A stretch of DNA of 64,000 nucleotides. Source: Flavobacterium lutivivi. Its GTDB lineage: Bacteria; Bacteroidota; Bacteroidia; Flavobacteriales; Flavobacteriaceae. Made by a program: the position numbers and the translations under genes. The notes under the pieces are model-generated. The model saw only the letters and a list, made by a program, of their open reading frames with translations, ran no database searches and was not told the origin of the DNA. Positions 26,733-36,057 of the stretch are shown here, piece after piece. Location: NCBI RefSeq assembly GCF_014642275.1, contig NZ_BMIM01000001.1, forward strand, positions 372,001 through 436,000, given 5' to 3'. Position 1 is the first letter of the stretch, and each line of letters begins with the position of its first letter.

Positions 26733-29294
26733 TTATCTAATTTGGTGAACTTCAAAGAAAGTCTTACCAGAATAACTATCTATTGTAGAGCCACTTGTAG
26801 AGTTATTAACTTGAATTTCAATGTAATCTCCAGCATTCAATTGAACAATACAGTTTATTGTTCTTGAAATAAGATTATTGCCAAAATGATGAGCTCCAGT
26901 TTCTTGAATTTCTGTACCGTTTTTAAAAACACCAATAGCATAAAAATTAGTGTCAAACTGATTAAAAGTGTGGAAGCCAGCATTGACTTGATAATATCCA
27001 GTTCTCAATGCAGTAAATCTACCTGTACTTGTGTTTAACTCACTATTAGTATCAAATACGACAGTATCAAAATTTATTTTTTGCCATCCAGCGGTAGTCA
27101 ATGCTTGGTTTGCACTCAAATTGCTTCGCATTACAGAAAGTGAATTTAGTGAATTTGCCCAGCTTGTTCCTCCAGCACCATCGGTTTGCAAAACTTGACC
27201 TGCTGTTCCTCTAACATTTGGCAAAGCATAGCCTGGAGCAGATGCAGGATTACTTATTTGTAAAGTTCCATTTACTCTCACTATATTATTATCAAATTCG
27301 CCATAAATTAGGGCATTGTTTGCATCTGCATTAGAGTTTTCTATGTATAATCTATTGCTTCCAGTTTCTAATCTTCCTGCTTGATAACCAACACCTACAT
27401 TACCTGAACCAGTTACATTTCGTAGTGCTTCAAAACCTATTGCTGTATTGTTTGTTCCTGATGCATTTTGTCTCAATGCTGCAAAGCCTACTGCTGTATT
27501 ATTACTTGCATTGTTTGTGGTTAAAGCATTTCTTCCAATGGCTACGTTGCTAGAGGCGGTTGAATTTGAATACAAAGCACCAGCACCTAGAGCAGTGTTT
27601 TCATTACCAGATGTTGCTGAGAAAAGTGCAAAATCTCCAACTCCTGTATTTCTCTGACCTGTTGTCAATCCTGGCATTACATTAACTCCAAAAGCTGAAT
27701 TTCTAACACCTGTTTGAGTTCCAACGTTAATTGTAGGGTTCAAAAGTGAATTTGCCCCAAATGAAGTATTACCATTATTAGAATCAAATGTCGATAGGTT
27801 GTAGGTAGGATCACCAATATATCCAGCTCTGATGTTATTTCTTTTGATAACAAAATCAATATTGTCCGTAGTTCCTAAAAAGTTTGTAGTGGCACTTGTT
27901 CCGCCGTTACCAAGCAATCCCCAAGCATTTGCGGTTACATTCTGCCAAGTTACATTTCCAAAACCATCGGTTTGCATTATCTGACCATTCGTTCCTCTCG
28001 AAGCAGGAAAAATATAGTTATTTAATGTTGTAGTTCCAATGGAAACATTTCCAAGAAAATAACCAGCATAATTGGTTCCTGATTTCAAAACTTCAGAATA
28101 AACACCATAGTGAGTTCCGCCAGCAGTTGGGTTTATATAATTATAATCGCCATATTTTATGCCTGTTCCAGTACCTTCAAGAATATTATAACTTCCAAAA
28201 TGATTTGCATCTGCACTATTTATTATTCGGTTATAAGTTCCATACTGTAAACCTGTTCCTGATCCAGTAAGCAAATTGAAATTTCCATAATGAATGCCAG
28301 TTCCAGAATTGTTTATATTGATACTGCTTCCAAACTGATTTCCATTTCCTGTACCTTGTAAATCAGTATAGCTGCCATAATGTATTGCATTACCAGTATT
28401 GGTTATACTAATATAACTACCATATTGTTCACCTGTTCCTGTTCCTGATAAATCAGTATAAACACCATAATGGAAACCAGTTCCTGAACCCGATAAGTTA
28501 TTATTTGTTCCGTAGTGGATTGCATTGCCTGTATTGGAAATGTTTATACTGCTTCCATATTGTTTTCCTGTTCCACTACCCGAAATATCTGTATAAACAC
28601 CATAATGATTTCCAGAACCAGAACCACTCAAATCATTGAATGTTCCGTGATGACTACTGTTTCCAGAATTGCTAATGCTATTTGCAGTACCAAATTGCGC
28701 TCCAGTAGCACCAGTTCCCGAAAGACTGTTTCTTGTTCCATAAGTATCATCTGTTGATGAGCCATTTACAGAATTGTTAGTGCTAATATTTGGAGTACTA
28801 TTTGTAGTATTGTTAGTAAAAAGAGAGTTTATCCCTCTATCAAAATTTGTTGATTGAATATCAATTGGAAACGATGTGGTGTTTTTTCCAATGGCAATAT
28901 TTCCCAAATGATACATGTCATCATTTATAGAAAGTGGAGCAGTTGATGTTCCTACTTTATACCAGTCTGCGTCAGAATTTATTGTTGAACTGATTCCAAT
29001 CCAATTTGACGATGCATTATCCCAATAGTAAAATCCTGGAGTTCTACTGGTAGCTAAAAACGTGGTTGTAGCGTTCAAATATACTAACATACCTTGTTGA
29101 GCAGCTGTTGGATTTGTTGCTGGGAAAGCATCAATTTTTGGAATTAAAATTCCATCATTATTAGCAGGAGTTGTTTGGTTACTAGAGCGTACATCTAACT
29201 GTGCATTAGGTGAAGTAGTAGCTATACCAACCTGTGAAAAAGCATTAGTCAATAAAAAAAGTAACCCTATTGTATAAAGTAATTTCAATTTCAT
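26733..29294 (-). CDS. Large repeat surface protein, paralogue B, with C1q-like C-terminus
   Basis: An 853-residue protein with signal peptide (ends NAFSQ) and the same opening as its neighbour (VGIATTSPNAQLDVRSSNQT). About residues 200-400 hold thirteen consecutive 15-residue units, each starting YG, FG or HG and containing an SGSGTG or SNTGNA turn. The shared YAGYFLGNVSIGTTTLNNYI module follows. Residues about 545-660 are YadA-head-like repeats (NTAVGFAALRQNASGTN). The last 135 residues resemble a C1q/TNF jelly roll (FTALRTGYYQVNAGFHTF, AIGVFKNGTEIQ, LNAGDYIEIQVNN). It has a good promoter and no terminator before its paralogue, so both may be one transcript. Confidence 0.8.
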   Translation of the reverse strand: MKLKLLYTIGLLFLLTNAFSQVGIATTSPNAQLDVRSSNQTTPANNDGILIPKIDAFPATNPTAAQQGMLVYLNATTTFLATSRTPGFYYWDNASSNWIGISSTINSDADWYKVGTSTAPLSINDDMYHLGNIAIGKNTTSFPIDIQSTNFDRGINSLFTNNTTNSTPNISTNNSVNGSSTDDTYGTRNSLSGTGATGAQFGTANSISNSGNSSHHGTFNDLSGSGSGNHYGVYTDISGSGTGKQYGSSINISNTGNAIHYGTNNNLSGSGTGFHYGVYTDLSGTGTGEQYGSYISITNTGNAIHYGSYTDLQGTGNGNQFGSSININNSGTGIHYGNFNLLTGSGTGLQYGTYNRIINSADANHFGSYNILEGTGTGIKYGDYNYINPTAGGTHYGVYSEVLKSGTNYAGYFLGNVSIGTTTLNNYIFPASRGTNGQIMQTDGFGNVTWQNVTANAWGLLGNGGTSATTNFLGTTDNIDFVIKRNNIRAGYIGDPTYNLSTFDSNNGNTSFGANSLLNPTINVGTQTGVRNSAFGVNVMPGLTTGQRNTGVGDFALFSATSGNENTALGAGALYSNSTASSNVAIGRNALTTNNASNNTAVGFAALRQNASGTNNTAIGFEALRNVTGSGNVGVGYQAGRLETGSNRLYIENSNADANNALIYGEFDNNIVRVNGTLQISNPASAPGYALPNVRGTAGQVLQTDGAGGTSWANSLNSLSVMRSNLSANQALTTAGWQKINFDTVVFDTNSELNTSTGRFTALRTGYYQVNAGFHTFNQFDTNFYAIGVFKNGTEIQETGAHHFGNNLISRTINCIVQLNAGDYIEIQVNNSTSGSTIDSYSGKTFFEVHQIR

Positions 29295-29311
29295 AAATCA
29301 TATTTATGGTA

Positions 29312-29341
29312 CAAATGTACTGTAAATTAGTTACATTACAA
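29312..29341 (-). promoter_or_regulatory. Promoter of the repeat-protein pair
   Basis: On the minus strand TTG (29341-29339), 19 bases, TACATTTG (29319-29312). Transcription would start near 29306, 12 bases before the ATG. Confidence 0.68.
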
Positions 29342-29437
29342 GTAAAACTTGTTTGTAAGCCTTGTAGATAAAGTTCTAACAAACCTATTTTTTTCTTCAA
29401 TTATTTATTTCGAACTTTGGATTTTTAGAAAATTTTT

Positions 29438-30364
29438 ATGCTTTCAGTACAAAATCTCTCTTTTTCATATTTAGAAAATAAAACCTTGAATGATATTTCT
29501 TTTTCTCTTGAAAAAGGAAAAATTTTGTCAATTATTGGTGAAAGTGGCTGTGGTAAAAGTACCTTGCTTAAACTGATTTATGGTTTATATGATTTGGATG
29601 AAGGTTCAGTTTTTTGGGGCGAAAATGAAATATTAGGACCAAAATTTAATCTAATTCCTGGAATGGAATTTATAAAATACTTAGCACAAGATTTTGATTT
29701 GATGCCTTTTATAACAGTTGCTGAAAACGTTGGAAAATATCTTTCTAATTTTTACCCCGAAGAAAAAAAAGCAAGAATTAAAGAGTTACTCGAAATTGTA
29801 GAAATGTCTGATTATGCCAATGTAAAAGCAAAATTTTTAAGCGGTGGACAAATGCAACGAGTAGCAATAGCTAGAGTCTTGGCACTTGAACCCGAAATGC
29901 TATTGCTCGATGAGCCTTTTAGTCATATCGATAATTTCAGAAAGAACACTTTGAGAAGAAAGTTTTTTGCCTATTTGAAAGAAAAAAACATAACAACTTT
30001 GGTGGCAACACATGATAGTATGGATGTGCTGTCTTTTGCAGATGAAGTTGTTGTGATGAAAAATGGAAAGATAGTAGAGTCAGGACAACCGAATTATATT
30101 TATAACAACCCTAAGGACTTTTATGTTGCTTCGCTTTTTGGTGATGTAAATCAAATTCAGATAGATGGTAAAATAATGCTATTGTTTCCTCATCAGTTAA
30201 AAGTGGTTGACAGTTCTGATTTAAAAGTTATTGTTAGAAATAATTTTTTCAAAGGAAGCCATTATCTTGTTGAAAGTGAGTTTGATAATCAAGTTGTTTT
30301 TTTTGAAAGCGAAAAGGAAATACCATTAGGTTCAATAGTTTTTTTAAAAGAAAAAAGGCTTTAA
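29438..30364 (+). CDS. ABC transporter ATP-binding protein, PotA/MalK-like
   Basis: A 308-residue ATPase with Walker A GESGCGKST (34-42), signature LSGGQ (134-138), Walker B MLLLDEP (154-160) and switch His in VATHDS. The last 75 residues (after about 235) look like a TOBE-type beta domain (LKVIVRNNFFKGSHYLVES), as in importers of the PotA, MalK or CysA group. No permease or binding protein gene is adjacent, so its partner and substrate are unknown. The gene stands alone between a divergent repeat-protein gene and a convergent peptidase gene. Confidence 0.87.
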   Translation: MLSVQNLSFSYLENKTLNDISFSLEKGKILSIIGESGCGKSTLLKLIYGLYDLDEGSVFWGENEILGPKFNLIPGMEFIKYLAQDFDLMPFITVAENVGKYLSNFYPEEKKARIKELLEIVEMSDYANVKAKFLSGGQMQRVAIARVLALEPEMLLLDEPFSHIDNFRKNTLRRKFFAYLKEKNITTLVATHDSMDVLSFADEVVVMKNGKIVESGQPNYIYNNPKDFYVASLFGDVNQIQIDGKIMLLFPHQLKVVDSSDLKVIVRNNFFKGSHYLVESEFDNQVVFFESEKEIPLGSIVFLKEKRL

Positions 30365-30388
30365 AAATTGTTTTTTAAAGCCTTTTCT
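30351..30388. terminator. Bidirectional terminator after the ABC ATPase gene
   Basis: AAAAGGCTTTAAAAA pairs with TTTTTAAAGCCTTTT; overlaps the stop codon of the ATPase gene and lies 16 bases from the convergent peptidase gene. Confidence 0.85.
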
Positions 30389-30403
30389 TCTATGTAATTT
30401 CTC

Positions 30404-32812
30404 TTAATTCTTCAAATATTTATCCAAAAATTGCTCTTGTTCCCATAGCAAATGTAAAATATTTTCTTTGGCTGCATAGCCATGACTTTCTTTTGGTAAT
30501 AATACCAATCTAACTGGTGCTCCAAGGTTTCTCAAGGCTTGAAAATATCTTTCAGATTGAAGTGTAAATGTTCCTGGATTATTATCAGCGTCACCATGAA
30601 CCAATAGCAATGGCGTTTTCATTTTATCAGCATTCATAAACGGCGACATTGTGTTATAAACATTGGGAACATCCCAATAATTTCTCTGTTCGCTTTGGAA
30701 ACCAAATGGCGTTAAGGTTCTATTATATGCTCCACTTCGAGCAATTCCACAAGCAAATAAATTGGAATGAGTTAGCAAATTAGCAGTCATAAATGCTCCA
30801 TACGAATGTCCGCCAATGGCACATTTTTTTCTGTTAATATAACCCAATTTATCTACAGCATCGATAGCAGCTTCTGCATTGGCAATAAGTTGAGGTAAAA
30901 AAGTATCGTTTGGTTCAGCATTTCCTTCGCCAATAATAGGGAACGAAGCATCATCGAGCACAGCATAGCCTTTGGTTACCCAATAAACAAATGAACCGTA
31001 GTAAGGAAATGTAAATTCATTAGAGTTTTTGTTGCTTTGTCCTGCGCTGTTTTTGTCTTTAAATTCTTCTGGATAAGCCCAAATTAAAAGAGGTAATTTT
31101 TCAGCTTTTTTAGTTCTATCATAATTTGCTGGTAGATATAAAGTTCCAGATAATTCTACACCATCGTTTCTTTTATATTTTATTACTTCTTTGTAAACAT
31201 CTTTGATGCTTTCAAATGGATTTTTGAAATTAGTAATCTGCGTCAATTTACCCGATTTTATGTTTCTAAAGTAATAATTTGGGAATTCACTTTTCGATTG
31301 AATTTGAACTAATACATCACCTTTTTTGAAGTCTTCAATCGATAATAAATCTTCTTTTTTATCTTTTATTTTTGAAGTGTAAAGACGTTTGGTTTTTAAA
31401 GTTTTTAGATTGAATTCATCAATAAAAGGAAATTGACCATCTTTTGTAAATCCATCACCTATCAGGTAAGTATTATCGTTTTCTATAGCCAAAACATATC
31501 TATTGTATTGATTGCGTTTGGTTTCAAAATTTCCAGGATCACTGTAAATATCTTGTGAGTTTCTATCCGAAATGATTTTTGGTGCTTGTGCAGGATTTGA
31601 TGGGTTAAATAAATATGTTTTTTGATTACGTGTATCATACCAATCATCATAAGCAATTGCCGTGTTTTCATTACCCCAAATGATGCCTGCGAATCGTTGT
31701 TGAGTTTTTAAAACTGATTTAGGCTCGTTAGCAAATGGTGCATCCCAATTAAAAATTTCATCTCTATAATCAGCTTTAACCGCTTGGTCACCTTCATCCA
31801 AAGCCACAACATAGGATAGAGTTGAAGGTTTGTCTGAACGCCAATTCATGTTTCTTTTCCCTTTTCTAACAGAAGAAAAACCTTTGGGCATCACTTCATT
31901 TAAAGGTATATCGTTTACAAGTTTTATTTCTTTTCCGTTAATATCATATACAGTTGCTTTTTGAGGAAAACGACTCAATGGGACAATGTATGAATAAGGT
32001 TTATGAAGAGTTGTAATCATCAAATAATTTCCATCGGGAGAAAAACTTTCATTCAAATAAATTCCAGCAGGTTTAAAAAGTTCTTTATTTCCTGATAAAG
32101 AAACTTTGTATAGCTCAGAGGTTATTAAAGCATCAAAATTAGCTTCATCAGTTGGGTTTTTTAATAAATCCTGATAGGTTCTGTTTTGAGATTTTGTACC
32201 ATCACTATTGGATACTGTTGGACCTTTTGGTAAATCTTTTTTTCCATCAATTAAAGCTGGCCGATTCTTAGGTAGGATTTTCACTAAAATTGTTTGATTG
32301 TCTTTCATCCAGTTGAAAGGATTTCCAAGATTGGCATTCAAATTTGCATCAGTAATTTTTTTAGCAGAACTGCTAACTACATCTATAACCCATAGTTCAA
32401 CACCAGTAGAAGTAGTATTTGTAAAAGCAATTTTCTTTTCATCTGGCGACCAACTTATGTTGGTTATTTTTGGATTTTCGGGCAAACCAGTAACTTGAGT
32501 TTCTATCTTATCTGAAACTTTTCTTAACTTCAAATTATTCACATAAGTAACTGTACTCGAAATATTAGTTACGGGATTAATTCGTAATCCACCTAGTCGC
32601 ATTTCTTCCTGACTCAGTTCATCTAGAGTTTTATAGGTGTTTCGATAAGTTAATAACATGTATTCTTTTTTTGAATCCATGCTTACAGATGGTGCTCTTT
32701 CATATTCGGCTAATGCCAAAATACTTTGAGACGGTTTTTGAAAGGTTAAGTTTTCTTGGGCATTAACCGAGAAAAAACTAATAAAAAGAATAAGTAAAAA
32801 GCTTTTTTTCAT
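30404..32812 (-). CDS. Secreted S9-family peptidase (glutamyl endopeptidase/prolyl oligopeptidase type)
   Basis: An 802-residue exported serine peptidase. Signal peptide 1-18 (ends SVNA). The middle is a WD-like beta-propeller (for example NISWSPDEKKIAFTNT), and the C-terminal alpha/beta-hydrolase domain holds Ser670 in GGHSYG, Asp743 in HGDADNNPG and His777 in ESHGY. The MRLGGLRINP segment early in the protein is typical of the plant-like glutamyl endopeptidase branch (S9D). A longer frame starts upstream at 32869 but lacks a sensible signal sequence, so the ATG at 32812 is used. It probably trims peptides in the periplasm. Confidence 0.9.
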   Translation of the reverse strand: MKKSFLLILFISFFSVNAQENLTFQKPSQSILALAEYERAPSVSMDSKKEYMLLTYRNTYKTLDELSQEEMRLGGLRINPVTNISSTVTYVNNLKLRKVSDKIETQVTGLPENPKITNISWSPDEKKIAFTNTTSTGVELWVIDVVSSSAKKITDANLNANLGNPFNWMKDNQTILVKILPKNRPALIDGKKDLPKGPTVSNSDGTKSQNRTYQDLLKNPTDEANFDALITSELYKVSLSGNKELFKPAGIYLNESFSPDGNYLMITTLHKPYSYIVPLSRFPQKATVYDINGKEIKLVNDIPLNEVMPKGFSSVRKGKRNMNWRSDKPSTLSYVVALDEGDQAVKADYRDEIFNWDAPFANEPKSVLKTQQRFAGIIWGNENTAIAYDDWYDTRNQKTYLFNPSNPAQAPKIISDRNSQDIYSDPGNFETKRNQYNRYVLAIENDNTYLIGDGFTKDGQFPFIDEFNLKTLKTKRLYTSKIKDKKEDLLSIEDFKKGDVLVQIQSKSEFPNYYFRNIKSGKLTQITNFKNPFESIKDVYKEVIKYKRNDGVELSGTLYLPANYDRTKKAEKLPLLIWAYPEEFKDKNSAGQSNKNSNEFTFPYYGSFVYWVTKGYAVLDDASFPIIGEGNAEPNDTFLPQLIANAEAAIDAVDKLGYINRKKCAIGGHSYGAFMTANLLTHSNLFACGIARSGAYNRTLTPFGFQSEQRNYWDVPNVYNTMSPFMNADKMKTPLLLVHGDADNNPGTFTLQSERYFQALRNLGAPVRLVLLPKESHGYAAKENILHLLWEQEQFLDKYLKN

Positions 32813-32957
32813 AATAAAAGTTTTAAGATGTAAATATGTCTTACAATTAACGTTTAAGTTACAAGTCAACTTTGATGTTTAAAAAAATTAACATTTGTCA
32901 ATATTTGGATAATAAAAATTAATTAACTTTATAAAACTTAATTTAAAATTTTATAAA

Positions 32958-33290
32958 ATGGGAAAATTTGTTATTTCAACCAGAAAAAATGGAGAGTTTC
33001 AATTTAGCTTAAAAGCTGGAAATGGTCAAGAAATTTTAGCAAGCGAAGGATATACAACAAAAGCCGCATGTTTGAATGGAGTTGAATCTGTTAAAAAGAA
33101 TTCGCAGGACGATAATCGTTTTGATAGATTAGAATCAAAAAATGGAAAATACTACTTTAACCTGAAAGCGACAAATGGTCAAATCATTGGAACAAGCGAA
33201 ATGTATGAAAGTACAGCTTCGAGAGATAATGGGATAGAATCTGTTAAGAAAAATGCTCCAGATGCTTCGGTTGATGACCAAACTTCTTAA
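32958..33290 (+). CDS. YegP-like DUF1508 protein, two tandem repeats
   Basis: A 110-residue protein made of two copies of the 48-residue DUF1508 unit: GKFVISTRKNGEFQFSLKAG at residues 2-21 and a second copy beginning FDRLESKNGKYYFNLKA near residue 53. Each unit ends with the helix turn NGVESVKKN or NGIESVKKN. Two units make the compact YegP fold. The molecular role is unknown. A weak promoter-like pair (TTTG 32904-32907, TAACTTTA 32924-32931) precedes it. Confidence 0.9.
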   Translation: MGKFVISTRKNGEFQFSLKAGNGQEILASEGYTTKAACLNGVESVKKNSQDDNRFDRLESKNGKYYFNLKATNGQIIGTSEMYESTASRDNGIESVKKNAPDASVDDQTS

Positions 33291-33297
33291 TAAAAAA

Positions 33298-33328
33298 TAA
33301 AAAAGGCTGAGAAATCAGCCTTTTTTAT
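33298..33328. terminator. Bidirectional terminator after the YegP-like gene
   Basis: AAAAAAGGCTGA pairs with TCAGCCTTTTTT around a GAAA loop between convergent genes. Confidence 0.9.
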
Positions 33329-33345
33329 TTCCGTTTTATAAAATT

Positions 33346-36057
33346 CTAGAATGTTATAGTATTCAATGTACTTGAACTGGAAGTTGTAAATGTAGATTTT
33401 AATGTTCCACCTGTTGTAGAATAGGTTCCACCAGTATATAAACCCCAACCTGTTGAATTACCAACAAAGTTTCCTCCAGTATATGTTCCTCCAAAATATA
33501 CTTGATAGCTGGTGTTTGCTGCTATATTTGGACTTGAAAAATGGAAATAATACACTGCATTTTTTGGTTTAAAAGTTACCATTTCGGTACCCGAAGCATT
33601 TCTAATATGTAGCATCGAAGTTGCGGCAAGTTGCGCACTTGATTTTAAAAACATGCTCCTTTGAGTAGAAGTAGCACTAAAATTCTTAGTCATATTAGAA
33701 TTTGAACCAGCGCAAATGATAAATCCACCATTCATATTAAAAGATCCGTTAAAATCTAAACCTTCTTCGGGTGAATTCGTAACACCACAAACAATTGTAG
33801 TTCCACCAGTTATAGTAATATTACCATTGCTATCAATAGCATCTTTTCCGGCAACAATCAATATTCCACCCGAAATATTGAGTTGACTATTATCATTCGA
33901 TTCTGTTCCGCCGCTAACTGTTCCATAAGTAGTATTAATGCCATCATTGGATGCCGTTACATTTGTAATTCCTCCAGAAAAATTAATTATTGGAGCTTCT
34001 ACACCTTCGCCAACACCGCTTGTAGTAGAAACAGCACTTATCAAATTATTTCCTCCACTAATTGTTATTGAAGCATCAGAGTGTATGCCGTCATCTGTAG
34101 ATGATAAAGTCGTGTTTCCGTTGATAATATTTACTGCTCCAGTAGCAACAATTGTTTTTGGATGACAATAATCACTTCCAGTAACGAGAAAACGAGCTCC
34201 AGTTGTAGTTATGTTCAAAGTAGGACTACCAGCTAATGAACCAATTGTAATTGTTCCATCTGACTTTAATCCTTTTCCTCCAGTTCCTGATGAAGTAGTT
34301 GTAATATTTCCTCCAGTTAGTAATAATCCTGTATTTGATGTGAATGCGGCTGAAGCATAAGAATCAGCAGTTCCAGTTGTGTTGGTATAATTTGCACCAT
34401 TTCCTGCTAGAGTTGATGTTATAGTTCCACCAGTTATATTTATTGTTGAATCTGATGAAAATCCTCTAGCTCCAGTAGCTGCCGAACTTCCTGTAACAGA
34501 AACTGTTCCTGAGCTCATATTTATTTGACCAGTTGCTTTTAAACCTGTTGGATAGGAAGGATTATACCCAGAGCCTGATGCATTTAATACAGTTGCTCCC
34601 GAAAGATTGATAGTTGTGTCTCCTCCGTTAATTGAAATAATACCATCTGCTTTTAATCCTTTGCCAGAAGCGCCACTATTTGATATCCCTATTGTTCCTC
34701 CAGAAATATTAATTCCGCCATCGGCAGAAATTGCTTTTCCATCACTTCCAGAATTGCTAAGTGTAAAAGTTCCTCCTGAAATATTAATATCTGAATTTGA
34801 ACTGAACGCTACTGCGCCATAGGTATCGGCAACTCCAGAAATGTTTACATAATTTGCTCCATTTGCAGCTGTTGAAATGTTAAAAGTTCCATTTGCAACA
34901 CTGATAATACCACCAGCAGAAAATCCTTTTCCGCCAGTTGCCGTTGATGATGCTTGAATGGTATAATTACCACCATTTACATTTATTTGTACGTCAGATT
35001 TTATACCAGTACAATAAGAAGGATCATAACCACTACCAGAAGCGGTCAAAACTACAGCACCAGAAAGATTGATGTTATACGTTCCACCATTTAAAGTGAT
35101 AATTCCTTTGGCAGAAATAGCTTTTGAAGCATTTCCAGAGACATTAAGATTGAATGTGCCATTATTTATAGTAATGGTGTTATTCCCAGTTTTTATTGCT
35201 TTTACATCTGCAGAAACGGAGTTAACTGTAATTGTTCCGCCAGAAATCAGTATAGCATTATCACCAGCATCTATACCATCTGAAGTGGAAGAAATTGTTA
35301 CACTTCCATTACTCATTGTAAATCCTTCGGAGTGTAAACCGTCAGATGCTGCGGCAGTAATTGTTGTTGTTCCATTCAAGATAGTTATGCTTGATGTAGT
35401 ATAAATACCGTGTTTCTTTACTCCAGCGATAGATAGAGTTCCTGTGTTTTTTATAATAATTGGCCCATCGGTTGTTATAGTTCCGTTTTTTACACTTGAT
35501 AAACTATCCGATAATGTATTTGTTGTTCCTGGAGTTAAATCAATAGTTGTTGTTTTTCCTCCAAGAATAGTGAATGGCGCACCATTTGGATTGGTTAATG
35601 AAACATTGTTTAAAACCAAATTAATGTCTTGGTCTGTTGTCAATGTTAAACTTCCATTGGTCGATGAACCTAAAATGTTATATTCCAAGTTGGCAATTCC
35701 CGAAGTTGCTGTTGCAATAACAGTTCCACCAGTTGCAGTTATGGTTACACCAGAATTGGCATACGGATTTATAATCGTGGCATTATCATTGCCATTATAG
35801 ATAATGTATATTTTATCTAAGTTGACTGTCGTATTTGTAAACGTAATACTATCGATAACTGCTTTTTGAATATTCAATAAATCAGTGTTGCCAGTAAGTT
35901 TGAATTTGGCATAAGTATTATCAAGCTTAATACTATCAACTGCCGAAATTTCTTTGGCATACATAGTATTTCCAGAGTTGTGAACCCTTATTTTTTGCTG
36001 AGCAAATGCAGAAATACTCAACGCAAAAATCATTAGAAGTGAAAAGTAGTTTCTCAT
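33346..36057 (-). CDS. Cthe_2159-like beta-helix carbohydrate-binding protein
   Basis: A 903-residue exported protein (signal ends AFAQ). A short N-terminal beta module ends VIDSITFTN; the rest is a long Gly/Ser/Thr-rich right-handed beta-helix with repeated ISGGT, INGGT and SDGI/ADGI turns, matching the Cthe_2159 family, whose founder binds acidic sugars and cellulose and needs calcium. An internal duplication of about 154 residues is plain: SGSGYDPSYCTG recurs as SGSGYNPSYPTG, and a third, more divergent copy follows about 132 residues later. No T9SS sorting domain is seen at its C-terminus (STLNTITF). Its start overlaps the end of the upstream gene by 4 bases. Confidence 0.82.
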   Translation of the reverse strand: MRNYFSLLMIFALSISAFAQQKIRVHNSGNTMYAKEISAVDSIKLDNTYAKFKLTGNTDLLNIQKAVIDSITFTNTTVNLDKIYIIYNGNDNATIINPYANSGVTITATGGTVIATATSGIANLEYNILGSSTNGSLTLTTDQDINLVLNNVSLTNPNGAPFTILGGKTTTIDLTPGTTNTLSDSLSSVKNGTITTDGPIIIKNTGTLSIAGVKKHGIYTTSSITILNGTTTITAAASDGLHSEGFTMSNGSVTISSTSDGIDAGDNAILISGGTITVNSVSADVKAIKTGNNTITINNGTFNLNVSGNASKAISAKGIITLNGGTYNINLSGAVVLTASGSGYDPSYCTGIKSDVQINVNGGNYTIQASSTATGGKGFSAGGIISVANGTFNISTAANGANYVNISGVADTYGAVAFSSNSDINISGGTFTLSNSGSDGKAISADGGINISGGTIGISNSGASGKGLKADGIISINGGDTTINLSGATVLNASGSGYNPSYPTGLKATGQINMSSGTVSVTGSSAATGARGFSSDSTINITGGTITSTLAGNGANYTNTTGTADSYASAAFTSNTGLLLTGGNITTTSSGTGGKGLKSDGTITIGSLAGSPTLNITTTGARFLVTGSDYCHPKTIVATGAVNIINGNTTLSSTDDGIHSDASITISGGNNLISAVSTTSGVGEGVEAPIINFSGGITNVTASNDGINTTYGTVSGGTESNDNSQLNISGGILIVAGKDAIDSNGNITITGGTTIVCGVTNSPEEGLDFNGSFNMNGGFIICAGSNSNMTKNFSATSTQRSMFLKSSAQLAATSMLHIRNASGTEMVTFKPKNAVYYFHFSSPNIAANTSYQVYFGGTYTGGNFVGNSTGWGLYTGGTYSTTGGTLKSTFTTSSSSTLNTITF

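Noticed and set aside
27300-27700. A trimeric autotransporter, based on YadA-head-like repeats
   Set aside because: No C-terminal YadA anchor barrel is present; the protein ends in a jelly-roll-like domain, so only the repeats are similar.
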